The position numbers and the translations under genes are program-made. Under the pieces are notes generated by a model, which saw nothing but the letters and a program-made list of their open reading frames with translations, did no database searches and was not told where the DNA came from. DNA of 64,000 bases from Pterois miles (taxonomy: Eukaryota; Chordata; Actinopteri; Perciformes; Scorpaenidae), in NCBI GenBank assembly GCA_947000775.1, contig CAMQGK010000516.1:1-64000 (forward strand). Direction: 5' to 3'. Positions 28,531 through 40,658 of the stretch are shown one piece after another; the stretch's first letter is position 1; the number at the start of each line of letters is the position of its first letter.

Positions 28531-31500
28531 TGATGAAACCCTTATATGCTTACTTTCATGTAAAAGCTACGTTCCCACCATCAAACACGCCTCTAGTGTT
28601 GAAAACTACATTCTGTGCCCACTTTCATGTGAAAGCAACGTTTCCAGCATTAAACAGGCCTCTAGTGTTGAAAACTACATTCTGTGCCCACTTTCATGTA
28701 ACAGCAACGTTTCCAGCATTAAACAGTGTTCTAGTGTTGAAAACTACATTCTGTGCTTACTTTCATGTAAAAGTTACGTTCACACCATCAAACAGGCCCC
28801 TCCTGTGATGAAAATTACATTCTGTGCTTATTTTCATGTAAAAGCTACGTTTACAGCATTAAACAGGCCTGTGGTGTTGTAAACTACATTCTGTGCTGAC
28901 TTTAATGTAAAATCCAGGTTTTGGTCTGTAAACTGGCCTCCTGTGATGAAATCCACATTATCTGCTTAGTTTCATGTAAAAGCTATGTTTCCAGCATTAA
29001 ACAGTGCTCTGGTGTGGAAAACTACATTCTGTGCTTACGTTCATGTAAAAGCTATCTTTACACTATGAAACAGGCCTCGTGTGATGAAAACTACTTTCTG
29101 TGCTTACTTTCATATAAAAGCTACGTTTCCAGCATTAAACAGGCCTCCCGTGTTGAAAACTACATTCTGTGCTCACTTTCATGTAAAAGCTACGTTTACA
29201 CCATCAAACAGGCCTCCCGTGATGAAAACTACATTCTGTGCTCACTTTCATTTAAAAGCTACGTTTACACCATCAAACAGGCCTCCCGTGATGAAAAAAA
29301 CATTCTGTTGTCACTTTCATGTAAAAGCCAGGTTTTGGTCTGTGAACTGGCCTCCTGTGATGAAATCCACATTATATGCTTACTTTCAAAATGTAAAAGC
29401 TATGTTTCCAGCATGAAACCGTGCTCTGGTGTTTAAAACTACATTCTGTGCTTACTTTCATGTAAAAGCTACGTTTACACCATCAAACAGGCCTCCCGTT
29501 ATGAAAACTACATTCTGTTGTCACTTTCATGTAAAATCCAGGTTTTGGTCTGTAAACTGGCCTCCTGTGATGAAATCCACATTATCTGCTTAGTTTCATG
29601 TAAAAGCTATGTTTCCAGCATTAGACAGTGCTCTGGTGTGGAAAACTACATTCTGTGCTTACTTTCATGTAAAAGCTACGTTTACACCATCAAACAGGCC
29701 TCCCGTGATGAAAACTACATTCTGTGCTTACTTTCATGTAAAAGCTACGTTCACACCATCATATAGGCCTCTAGTGTTGAAAACTACATTCTGTGCTTAC
29801 TTTCATGTAAAAGCTACGTTTCCAGCATTAAACAGGCCTCCCGTGATTAAAAAAACATTCTGTTTTCACTTTCATGTAAAATCCAGGTTTTGGTCTGTAA
29901 ACTGGCCTCCTGTGATGAAATCCACATTATCTGCTTAGTTTCATGTAAAAGCTATGTTTCCACCATTAAACTGGCCTCCCATGATGAAAACTACTTTCTG
30001 TGCCCACTTTCGTGTGAAAGCAACGTTTCCAGCATTAAACAGTGCTCTAGTGTTGAAAACTACATTCTGTGCTTACTTTCATGTAAAAGCTACGTTTACA
30101 CCATCAAACAGGCCTCCCGTTATGAAAACTACATTCTGTTGTCACTTTCATGTAAAAGCCAGGTTTTGGTCTGTAAACTGGCCTCCTGTGATGAAATCCA
30201 CATTATATGCTTACTTTCATGTAAAAGCTATGTTTCCAGCATTAAACTGGCCTCCTGTGATAAAATCCACATTATCTGCTTAGTTTCATGTAAAAGCTAT
30301 GTTTCCAGCATTAAACAATGCCCCTCTGGTGTGGAAAACTACATTCTGCGCCCACTTTCGTGTGAAAGCAACGTTTCCAGCATTAAACAGGCCTGTAGTG
30401 TTGAAAACTACATTCTGTGCCCACTTTCGTGTGAAAGCAACGTTTCCAGCATTAAACAGGCCTGTAGTGTTGAAAACTACATTCTGTGCCGACTTTCATG
30501 TGAAAGCAACGTTTCCAACATTAAACAGTGCTCTAGTGTTGAAAACTACATTCTGTGCTTACTTTCATGTAAAAGCTACGTTTACACCATCAAAACGGCC
30601 TCTAGTGTTGAAAACTACATTCTGTGCCCACTTTCATGTGAAAGCAACGTTTCCAGCATCAAACAGGCCTCTAGTGTTGAAAACTACATTCTGTGCTTAC
30701 TTTCATGTAAAAGCTACGTTTACAGCATTAAACAGGCCTCCCGTCATGAAAACTGAATTCTGTGCTCACTTTCATGTAAAAGCTACGTTTACACCATCAA
30801 ACAGGCCTCCCGTGATGAAAAAAACATTCTGTTGTCACTTTCATGTAAAAGCCAGGTTTTGGTCTGTAAACTGGCCTCCTGTGATGAAATCCACATTATA
30901 TGCTTACTTTCATGTAAAAGCTACGTTCACACCATCAAACACGCCTCTAGTGTTGAAAACTACATTCTGTGCTTACTTTCATGTAAAAGCTATGTTTCCA
31001 GCATGAAACCGTGCTCTGGTGTTTAAAACTACATTCTGTGCTTACTTTCATGTAAATGCTACGTTTACACCATCAAACAGGCCTCCGGTGATGAAAATTA
31101 CATTCTGTTTTCACTTTCATGTAAAAGCCAGGTTTTGGTCTGTAAACTGGCCTCTTGTGATGAAATCCACATTATCTGCTTAGTTTCATGTAAAAGCTAT
31201 GTTTCCAGCATTAAACAGTGCTCTGGTGTGGAAAACTACATTCTGTGCTGACTTTCATGTAAAAGCTATGTTTACACTATCAAACAGGCCTCCCGTGATG
31301 AAAACTACTTTCTGTGCCCACTTTCATGTGAAAGCAACGTTTCCAGCATTAAACAGGCCTCTAGTGTTGAAAAATATATTCTGTGCTTACTTTCATGTAA
31401 AAGCTACGTTTACAGCATTAAACAGGCCTCCCGTGATGAAAACTACATTCTGTGCTTACTTTCATGTAAATGCTACGTTTACACCATCAAACAGGCCTCC

Positions 31501-33109
31501 GGTGATGAAAATTACATTCTGTGCTTACTTTCATGTAAAAGCTACGTTTTCACCATCAAACAGGCCTCCTCTGATGAAAATTACATTCTGTGCTTACTTT
31601 CATGTAAAAGCTACGTTTACAGCATCAATCAGGCCTCCCGTGATGAAAACTACATTCTGTTTTCACTTTCATGTAAAAGCTACGTTTACACCATCAAACA
31701 GGCCTCCTCTGATGAAAATTACGTTCTGTGCTTACTTTCATGTAAAAGCTACGTTTACAGCATCAATCAGGCCTCCCGTGATGAAAACTACATTCTGTGC
31801 TTACTTTCATGTAAAAGCTACGTTTACAGCATCAAACAGGCCTCCCGTGATGAAAACTACATTCTGTGCTTACTTTCATGTAAAAGCTACGTTTACAGCA
31901 TTAAACAGGCCTGTAGTGTTGGAAACTACATTCTGTGCTCACTTTAATGTAAAATCCAGGTATTGGTCTGTAAACTGGCCTCCTGTGATGAAATCCACAT
32001 CATCTGCTTAGTTTCATGTAAAAGCAATTTTTCCAGCATTAAACAGTGCCATGGTGTGGAAAATTACATTCTGTGCTTACTTTCATGTAAAAGCTACGTT
32101 TACACCATCAAACAGGCCTCCCGTGATGAAAACTACATTCTGTGCTTACTTTCATGTAAAAGTTACGTTTACAGCATTAAACAGGCCTGTAGTGTTGGAA
32201 ACTACATTCTGTGCTCACTTTAATGTAAAATCCAGGTTTTGGTCTGTAAACTGGCCTCCTGTGATGAAATCCACATCATCTGCTTAGTTTCATGTAAAAG
32301 CAATTTTTCCAGCATTAAACAGTGCTATGGTGTGGAAAACTACATTCTGTGCTTACTGTCATGTAAAAGCTACGTTTAAACCATCAAACAGGCCTCCCGT
32401 GGTGAAAACTACATTCTGTGCTGACTTTCATGTAAAAGCTACGTTTACACCATCAAACAGGCCTGTAGTGTTAAAAGCTACATTCTGTGCCCACTTTCAT
32501 GTAAAAGCTACGTTTACAGCATAAAACTGGCCTCCTGTGATGAAATCCACATTATATGCTTACTTTCATGTAAAAGCAATGTTTCCAGCATTAGACAGTA
32601 CTCTGGTGTGGAAAACTATATTCTGTTCTGACTTTCATGTAAAAGCTACGTTTACACCATCAAACAGGCCTCCCGTGATGAAAACTACATTCTATGTTTA
32701 CTTTCATGTAAAAGCTACGTTCACACCATCAAACACGCCTCTAGTGTTGAAAACTACATTCTGTGCCCACTTTCATGTGAAAGCAACGTTTCCAGCATTA
32801 AACAGGCCTCTAGTGTTGAAAACTACATTCTGTGCCCACTTTCATGTAACAGCAACGTTTCCAGCATTAAACAGTGCTCTAGTGTTGAAAACTACATTCT
32901 GTGCTTACTTTCATGTAAAAGCTACGTTTACAGCATCAAACTGGCCTCCCGTGATGAAAACTACATTCTGTCCTTACTTTCATGTAAAAGCTACGTTTAC
33001 AGCATGAAACCGTGCTCTAGTGTGTAAAACACTATTCTGTGCTTACTTTCATGTAAATTCTACGTTTACACCATCAAACAGGCCTCCGGTGATGAAAATT
33101 ACATTCTGT

Positions 33110-33138
33110 GCTATAGCTATCCTCCTATTAGCTATAGC
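33110..33138. other. Perfect 10-bp inverted repeat replacing part of a unit
   Basis: GCTATAGCTA, a 9-base spacer TCCTCCTAT, then TAGCTATAGC. This hairpin replaces about 27 bp of a normal unit with 30 bp, so the satellite register shifts by one codon's worth and both frames stay open. It matches no other unit in the window. It could be a template-switch scar or a very small foldback insertion. Confidence 0.75.
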
Positions 33139-36100
33139 TACACCATCAAACAGGCCTCCGGTGATGAAAATTACATTCTGTGCTTACTTTCATGTAAAAG
33201 CTACGTTTACACCATCAAACAGGCCTCCTCTGATGAAAATTACATTCTGTGCTTACTTTCATGTAAAAGCTACGTTTACAGCATAAAACAGGCCTTTAGT
33301 GTTGGAAACTACATTCTGTGCTCACTTTAATGTAAAATCCAGGTATTGGTCTGTAAACTGGCCTCCTGTGATGAAATCCACATCATCAGCTTAGTTTCAT
33401 GTAAAAGCAATTGTTCCAGCATTAAACAGTGCTATGGTGTGGAAAACTACATTCTGTGCTTACTTTCATGTAAAAGCTACGTTTACACCATCAAACAGGC
33501 CTCCCGTGATGAAAACTACATTCTGTACTTACGTTCATGTAAAAGCTACGTTTCCAGCATTAAACAGGCCTGTAGTGTTGGAAACTACATTCTGTGCTCA
33601 CTTTAATGTAAAATCCAGGTATTGGTCTGTAAACTGGCCTCCTGTGATGAAATCCACATTATATGCTTACTTTCATGTAAAAGCTACCTTTACACCATCA
33701 AACAGGCCTCTAGTGTTGAAAACTACATTCTCTGCTTACTTCCATGTAAAAGCTACGTTTACAGCATTAAACAGGACTCCCGCGATGAAAACTACATTAT
33801 TTGCTCACTTTAATGTAAATGGTATGTTTCCAGCATTAAACAGTGCTCTGGTGTGGAAAACTACATTCTGTGCTTACTTTCATGTAAAAGCTATGTTTAC
33901 ACTATGAAACAGGCCTCCCATGATGAAAACTACTTTCTGTGCCCACTTTCGTGTGAAAGCAACGTTTCCAGCATTAAACAGTGCTCTAGTGTTGAAAACT
34001 ACATTCTGTGCTTACTTTCATGTAAAAGCTACGTTTACAGCATCAAACTGGCCTCCCGTGATGAAAACTACATTCTGTGCTTACTTTCATGTAAAAGCTA
34101 CGTTTACAGCATTAAACAGGCCTGTAGTGTTGGAAACTACATTCTGTGCTCACTTTAATGTAAAATCCAGGTTTTGGTCTGTAAACTGGCCTCCTGTGAT
34201 GAAATCCACATTATATGCTTACTTTCATGTAAAAGCTATGTTTCCAGCATGAAACCGTGCTCTGGTGTTTAAAACTATATTCTGTGCTTACTTTCATGTA
34301 AAAGCTACGTTTACACCATCAAACAGGCCTCCGGTGATGAAAATTACATTCTGTGCTTACTTTCATGTAAAAGCTACGTTTACAGCATTAAACAGGCCTG
34401 TAGTGTTGTAAACTACATTCTGTGCCCTCTTTCATGTGAAAGCAACGTTTCCAGCATTAAACAGGCGTCTAGTGTTGAAAACTACATTCTGTGCCCACTT
34501 TCATGTAACAGCAACGTTTCCAGCATTAAACAGGCCTCTAGTGTTGAAAACTACATTCTGTGCTTACTTTCATGTAAAAGCTACGTTTACAGCATTAAAC
34601 ACGCCTCCCGTGATGAAAACTACATTCTGTGCTCACTTTCATGTAAAAGCTACGTTTACACCATCAAACATGCCTCCCGTGATTAAAACTACATTCTGTT
34701 GTCATGTTCATGTAAAAGCCAGGTTTTGGTCTGTAAACTGGCCTCCTGTGATGAAATCCACATTATCTGCTTAGTTTCATGTAAAAGCTACGTTTACACC
34801 ATCAAACAGGCCTCCCGTGATGAAAACTACATTCTGTGCTTACTTTCATGTAAAAGCTACGTTTACACCATCAAACAGGCCTCTAGTGTTGAAAACTGCA
34901 TTCTGTGCTTACTTTCATGTAAAAGCTACATTTACACCATAAAACAGGCCTCTAGTGTTGAAAACTGCATTCTGTGCTTACTTTCATGTAAAAGCTACAT
35001 TTACAGCATTAAACACGCCTCCCGTGATGAAAACTACATTCTGTGCTCACTTTCATGTAAAAGCTACGTTTACACCATCAAACAGGCCTCTAGTGTTGAA
35101 AACTGCATTCTGTGCTTACTTTCATGTAAAAGCTACGTTTACAGCATTAAACAGGCCTCCTGTGATGAAATCCACACTACATGCTTTCTTTCATGTAAAA
35201 GCTACGTTTACACCATGAAACAGACCTCCCGTGATGAAAACTACATTATCTGCTTAGTTTCATGTAAAAGCTATGTTTCCAGCATTAAAAACAGTGCTCT
35301 AGTGTTGAAGACTACATTCTGTGCTCACTTTAATGTAAAAGCTATTTTTCCAGCATTAAACAGTGCTATTGTGTTGAAAACTACATTGTGTTGTCACTTT
35401 CATATAAAAGCCAGGTTTTGGTCTGTAAACTGACCTCCCGTGATGACATCCACATTATCTGCTTAGTTTCATGTAAAAGCTATATTTCTAGCATTAAACA
35501 GTGCTCTGGTGTGGAAAACTACATTCTGTGCTTACTTTCATGTAAAAGCTACGTTGACACCATCAAACTGGCCTCCTGTGATGAAATCCACATTATGTGC
35601 TTAGTTTCATGTAAAAGCTATATTTCCAGCATTAAACAGTGCTCTACTTTTGAAAACTACATTCTGTGCTTACTTTCATGTAAAAGCGACGTTTACACCA
35701 TCAAACAGTCCTCCCGTGATGAAAACTACATTCTGTTGTCACTTTCATGTAAAAGCCAGGTTTTGGTCCATAAACTGGCCTCCTGTGATGAAATCCACAT
35801 TATATGCTTACTTTCATGTAAAAGCTACGTTTAGACCATCAAAAAGGCCTCTTGTGTTGAAAACTACATTTTGTGCTTACTTTCATGTAAAAGCTACGTT
35901 TACAGCATTAAACAGTGCTCTGGTGTGGAAAACTACATTCTGTGCTTACTTTCATGTAAAAGCTACGTTCACACCATCAAACACGCCTCTAGTGTTGAAA
36001 ACTACATTCTGTGCCCACTTTCATGTGAAAGCAATGTTTCCAGCATTAAACAGGCCTCTAGTGTTGAAAACTACATTCTGTGCCCACTTTCATGTAACAG

Positions 36101-38199
36101 CAATGTTTCCAGCATTAAACAGTGCTCTAGTGTTGAAAACTATATTCTATGCTTACTTTGATGTAAAAGCTACGTTTACACCACCAAACAGGCCTCCCGT
36201 GATGAAAACTACATTCTGTTGTCACTTTCATGTAAAAACCAGGTTTTGGTCTGTAAACTGACCACCCGTAATGAAATCCACATTATCTGCTTAGTTTCAT
36301 GTAAAAGCAAGGTTTCCAGCATTAAACAGTGCTCTAGTGTTGAAAACTACATTCTATGCTTACTTTCATGTAAAAGCTACGTTTACACCATCAAACTGGC
36401 CTCCTGTGATGAAATCCACATTATATGCTTACTTTCATGTAAAAGCTACCTTTACACCATCAAACAGGCCTCCCTTGATGAAATCTACATTCTGTGCTCA
36501 CTTTCATGTAAAAGCTACGTTTACACCATCAAACAGGCCTCTAGCGTTGAAAACTACATTCTGTGCCCACTTTCATGTGAAAGCAACGTTTCCAGCATTA
36601 AACAGGCCTCTAGTGTTGAAAACTACATTCTGTGCCCACTTTCATGTAACAGCAACGTTTCCAGCATTAAACAATGCTCTAGTGTTGAAAACTACATGCT
36701 GTGCTTACTTTCATGTAAAAGCTACTTTCATGTAAAAGCTACGTTTACACCATCAAACAGGCCTCCCGTGATGAAAACTACATTCTGTGCATACTTTCAT
36801 GTAAAAGCTACGTTTACAGCATCAAACAGGCCTGTAGTGTTGTAAACTACATTCTGTGCTTACTTTTATGTAAAAGCTACGTTTACAGCATTAAACAGGC
36901 CTGTAGTGTTGTACACTACATTCTGTGCTCACTTTAATGTAAAATCCAGGTTTTGGTCTGTAAACTGGCCTCCTGTGATGAAATCCACATTATCTGCTTA
37001 GTTTCATGTGAAAGCTATGTTTCCAGCATTAAACAGTGCTCTGGTGTGGAAAACTACATTCTGTGCTCACTTTCATGTAAAAGCTACGTTTACACCACCA
37101 AACAGGCCTCGTGTTGAAAACTACATTCTGTGCCCATTTTCATGTGAAAGCAACGTTTCCAGCATTAAACAGGCCTCTAGTGTTGAAAACTACATTCTGT
37201 GCTCACTTTAATGTAAAAGCAAGGTTTCCAGCATTAAACAGTGCTCTAGTGTTGAAAACTACATTCTTTTGTAAGTTTCATGTAAAAGACAGGTTTTGGT
37301 CTGTAAACTGACCTCCCGTGATAAAATCCACATTATCTACTTAGTTTCATGTAAAAGCAATGTTTACAGCATTAAACAGTGCTATGGTGTGGAAAACTAC
37401 ATTCTGTGCTGACTTTCATGTAAAAGCTACGTTGACACCATCAAACTGGCCTCCTGTGATGAAAACTACATTCTGTTGTCACTTACATGTAAAAGCTACG
37501 TTTACACTATCAAACAGGCCTCTTGTGTTGAAAACTACATTCTGTGCATACTTTCATGTAAAAGCTACGTTTAAACCATCAAACAGGCCTCCCGTGATGA
37601 AAACTACATTCTGTGCTCACTTTAATGTAAAAGCTATTTTTCCAGCATTAAACAGTGCTATTGTGTTTAAAACTACATTCTTTTGTAACTTTCATGTAAA
37701 ACACAGGTATTGGTCTGTAAACTGACCTCCCGTGATGAAATCCACATTATATGCTTACTTTCATGTAAAAGCTACGTTTACACCATCAAACAGGCCTCTA
37801 GTGTTGAAAACTACATTCTGTGCTGACTTTCATGTAAAAGCTACGTTTACACCATCAAACAGGCCTCCCGTGATGAAAACTACATTCTGTGCTTACTTTC
37901 ATGTAAAGGCTACGTTTACAGCATTAAACAGGCCTGTAGTGTTGAAAACTACATTCTGTGCTAACTTTAATGTAAAATCCAGGATTTGGTCTGTAAACTG
38001 GCCTCCTGTGATGAAATCCACATTATCTGCTTAGTTTCATGTAAAAGCTATGTTTCCAGCATTAAACAGTGCTCTGGCGTGGAAAACTACATTCTGTGCT
38101 TACTTTCATGTAAAAGCTACGTTCACACCATCAAACACGCCTCTAGTGTTGAAAACTACATTCTTTGCCCACTTTCATGTAACAGCAACGTTTCCAGCA

Positions 38200-38676
38200 T
38201 TAACCCTCCTGTCGCCCTTCATATTCTGGATACACCCAGTGTCCTCTCACAAGGGGGGGGGGTCAAATTGTCCTTTTCTTTCCTTTCTTTTTTGTTTGTT
38301 TTGGTAAGGAGATGCAAGAATCGTTTTATCTGACCAGGCACCGTTTGTCCAACCGCTGTTTTGTTTCCTTTCTTTTTAATGTTTTTTTTTTTTTTTGTTT
38401 TCCAGGTAAGGACCAGCCAGAGTTGTTTTATCCAACCTTGCACCGTTTGTCCACCCGCCGGGTTTAAAACCATTTGTGTCATCTTTGTCTTTATTATTTT
38501 CTTACTTTATTCTTATTATACCAAAATAAAAATAAATATACATAAACACAAAATGTAACCCATTCAAGAATCACCAAATGTCATGCACAACAACAAAATC
38601 CTACTGTACACACATCAAGGGCTTTTTCTTTTTGGCCACCGGGTCACATTGACCCAGAGGACAACGTAAGCGTTAA
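38200..38676. mobile_element. Possible nested 0.47-kb short piggyBac element
   Basis: The left end at 38,200 is followed at 38,461-38,676 by a near copy of the right-end sequence of the whole element (compare 51,127-51,359), including the GGGTCACATTGACCC palindrome. It ends GTAAGCGTTAA (TTAA 38,673-38,676). This forms a complete short element with both ends and TTAA at each side. The middle contains two copies of a roughly 98-bp T-rich repeat around GCACCGTTTGTCCA. It could be a MITE-like derivative, or a solo end duplicated during assembly of the larger element. Confidence 0.55.
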
Positions 38677-39062
38677 ACTGTCCATCCTGATTCTCTGGGT
38701 CCTCGACACCGTTATGGAGGAGAAACAGTCTTTTTGTTTTGGGGAATGCTTGTCCTATAAACTTACTATTGTTGAATTCTACAGAGTGAAACAACAGATT
38801 AGGTTACTGTCTGTTCACACCGTGTCTGATCACGTCCTCAAATATTAATCTGTAAATAACTCACATGATGATACGTTGAATTTCTTGTTGTTTTTTTTTT
38901 CCCCATGTCCACATGTGATAGGCAAAGACTTCTTGTATGCATGTGTTTGATAATAAAGAACTCTTCTCACCAAAGAGCTGTTGTGTTTCACGTTCTTTTA
39001 TTGTACATACAGGAGACATATGCACACATCATACATTTTGCCCAACACACACGGGGGCCACA
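38677..39062. other. 3' flank of the transposase, no gene seen
   Basis: This is non-repetitive AT-rich sequence between the nested right-end copy and the left-end-like motif at 39,063. It holds the transposase poly(A) signal and no convincing ORF. Confidence 0.6.
38997..39002 (-). promoter_or_regulatory. Poly(A) signal AATAAA for the transposase
   Basis: On the minus strand AATAAA lies about 120 bp past the stop codon at 39,121, a normal distance for a short 3' UTR. Confidence 0.6.
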
Positions 39063-39132
39063 GTAACCCTGCTGTCACCCTTTGTATTCCATATACACCC
39101 AGCACCCTCTCGCACAGGGGTCAAACAGACCC
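39063..39132. repeat. Second left-end-like sequence with GGGTC palindrome
   Basis: AGTAACCCTGCTGTCACCCT followed by ATATACACCCAGC resembles the outer left end (TTAACCCTCCTGTCGCCCTT, then GATACACCCAGT). It runs into GGGTCAAACAGACCC at 39,118-39,132, next to the transposase stop codon. The TTAA is degraded to GTAA. It is probably an older or internal terminus of the transposase module. Confidence 0.6.
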
Positions 39133-40230
39133 ACGCTCCAAAGATGATGAGCAGGAGGAGTAGGCACACGCTGGACAGTACAGGAGCGCGCAGCCTCTGC
39201 ATATGTATTTCTCACAGCCACGGCAGATGTTGTGTGTTTTACTGTCCTTCTTGGAGGGACAGACCTGACACCTTTTCCTCATACTTGCGGGGATAACGGG
39301 TGGTTTCACGGGGTGGGCCGTGGAAGAAGCAGGGGTCCGGGCCTGTTGAGGGGCCCGGGTCTGGGCTGAAGCGGGAGGTTCAGCCTCCAGCAAGGGGGCC
39401 GAGGCCTGGACTGGAGTATCCGTAGGAGAACGGGCAGAAGAAGAAAAAGAAGAAGACGAAGCGACCCCCCCCTCTGCCGCCGCCGCCACTTCCACTGCCT
39501 CTGGTTGCAGCCGCCGCCGCCGCCAGCCGATGGCTTTTCACGACTGCTGCAGCCAGTCGGCAGGCGAGCCCTCCGTTCAATGAGCGGAGCGACGAGCGCC
39601 TTGCCCAGCTGCTCGAGAAACACCCTCCTCTTGTTGCGCCTGCCCTTCAGCCAGCCGGGGTTGAGCTCTCTCCATATCACAAAGGCGTTGTAGGAGGACA
39701 CGTCGAGAATGTTGTGGAAGAGGGCGAGGGGCCAGCGGGCCGTCATCCTCCTGCAGCTGTAGGTGCCGACAACTTTATCTAGGTTGTCCACGCCGCCTTT
39801 GTTGGAGTTGTAGTCTAGGATGACGGCGGGCTTCTTGTCTGTGCGCCGCTGCATCTGCTGGCCTACGACGTCTGCAGCCCGCGTGTGGAATGTGCTGAGC
39901 AGCAGCACGTTCTTGTTTTTCTTGGCCAGGTAGGAGACCAGCGTGGTGTCACGCGTGAAGGCAAACTTGGAGGAGAGGACCCGTCTCCCTCGGAGCGCTA
40001 GCAGGGCGGGTGGGAGCTCGGGTTTGTTCTTTCTGATCGTGCCGAGCAGGGTGTTTTTCCTCTCTCGGAGGAGCCGCTGCGCAAGTTCGCAAGAAGTGAA
40101 GAAATTGTCACAGGTCACGTTCCGACCCGTTAGGCCCTCCGTTACGTCGAGCACCACGCGTGTTGCTTGATTCTTCTCTGAGCCTCCTTGTCTTTTTCCC
40201 TTCTTTCTTCCCCTCCCTTCTCCTTCTCCT

Positions 40231-40269
<39 letters not shown>

Positions 40270-40603
40270 GCGTCGGGCTTCTTCCCCGTGTAAACTTGCA
40301 TTTTCCAAGCATAGCTGGATCTGGCATCGCATGCCACCCAAAGTTTGATCCCATACCTGGCAGGCTTGTTCGGTATGTATTGTCGAAAGGGACAACGTCC
40401 TTGGGTGTCCGTGGAATTGAGAAAGGCAGAGAGAGAAAAAGACAGACACACAAAAAAAATTACAAAATCACTCCACTACCATCGTATCTTTTTTTTTTTT
40501 TTATCATCACAGCTGTAACTGCTCACTCCCAACAGAAAACCTGGCATGCTGCCAAGGCATAGACCAGGGAGTTCTGGGACTTTCCGGAATACTCTGTTGC
40601 TCA

Positions 40604-40658
<55 letters not shown>

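Larger units (their letters stand above)
1..38199 (+). repeat. 69-bp satellite array, left block
   Basis: Head-to-tail array with a 69-bp period, for example the GGCCTCCCGTGATG landmark recurring 69 bp apart near 484 and 553. Nearly every unit carries ACTTTCATGTAAAAGC. At least four unit classes are visible: (A) CCCGTGATGAAAACTACATT with TTTACACCATCAAACAGG; (B) AGTGTTGAAAACTACATT with GTGAAAGCAACG and TTTCCAGCATTAAAC; (C) CTGTGATGAAATCCACATTA; (D) CATTCTGTTGTCACTTTC with GGTTTTGGTCTGTAAACTG. A class D half is regularly followed by class C, so part of the array is built from compound units. All units lie on the same strand. Two forward frames are stop-free within most units, because 69 bp is 23 codons. 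No gene is annotated in it. Confidence 0.97.

Noticed and set aside
1..38199. CRISPR-like array
   Set aside because: The repeats are directly adjacent, with no unique spacers and no cas genes, in a eukaryotic context.
38219..38558. Short ORFs at the left end of element 1
   Set aside because: They are formed by T-rich and A-rich subterminal repeats and lack conservation with the other end copies.
39306..39500. Arg/Pro/Leu-rich C-terminus continuing the transposase core frame
   Set aside because: The Cys-rich tail expected for the family is in another frame at the same place, so this extension is more likely the out-of-frame read-through.
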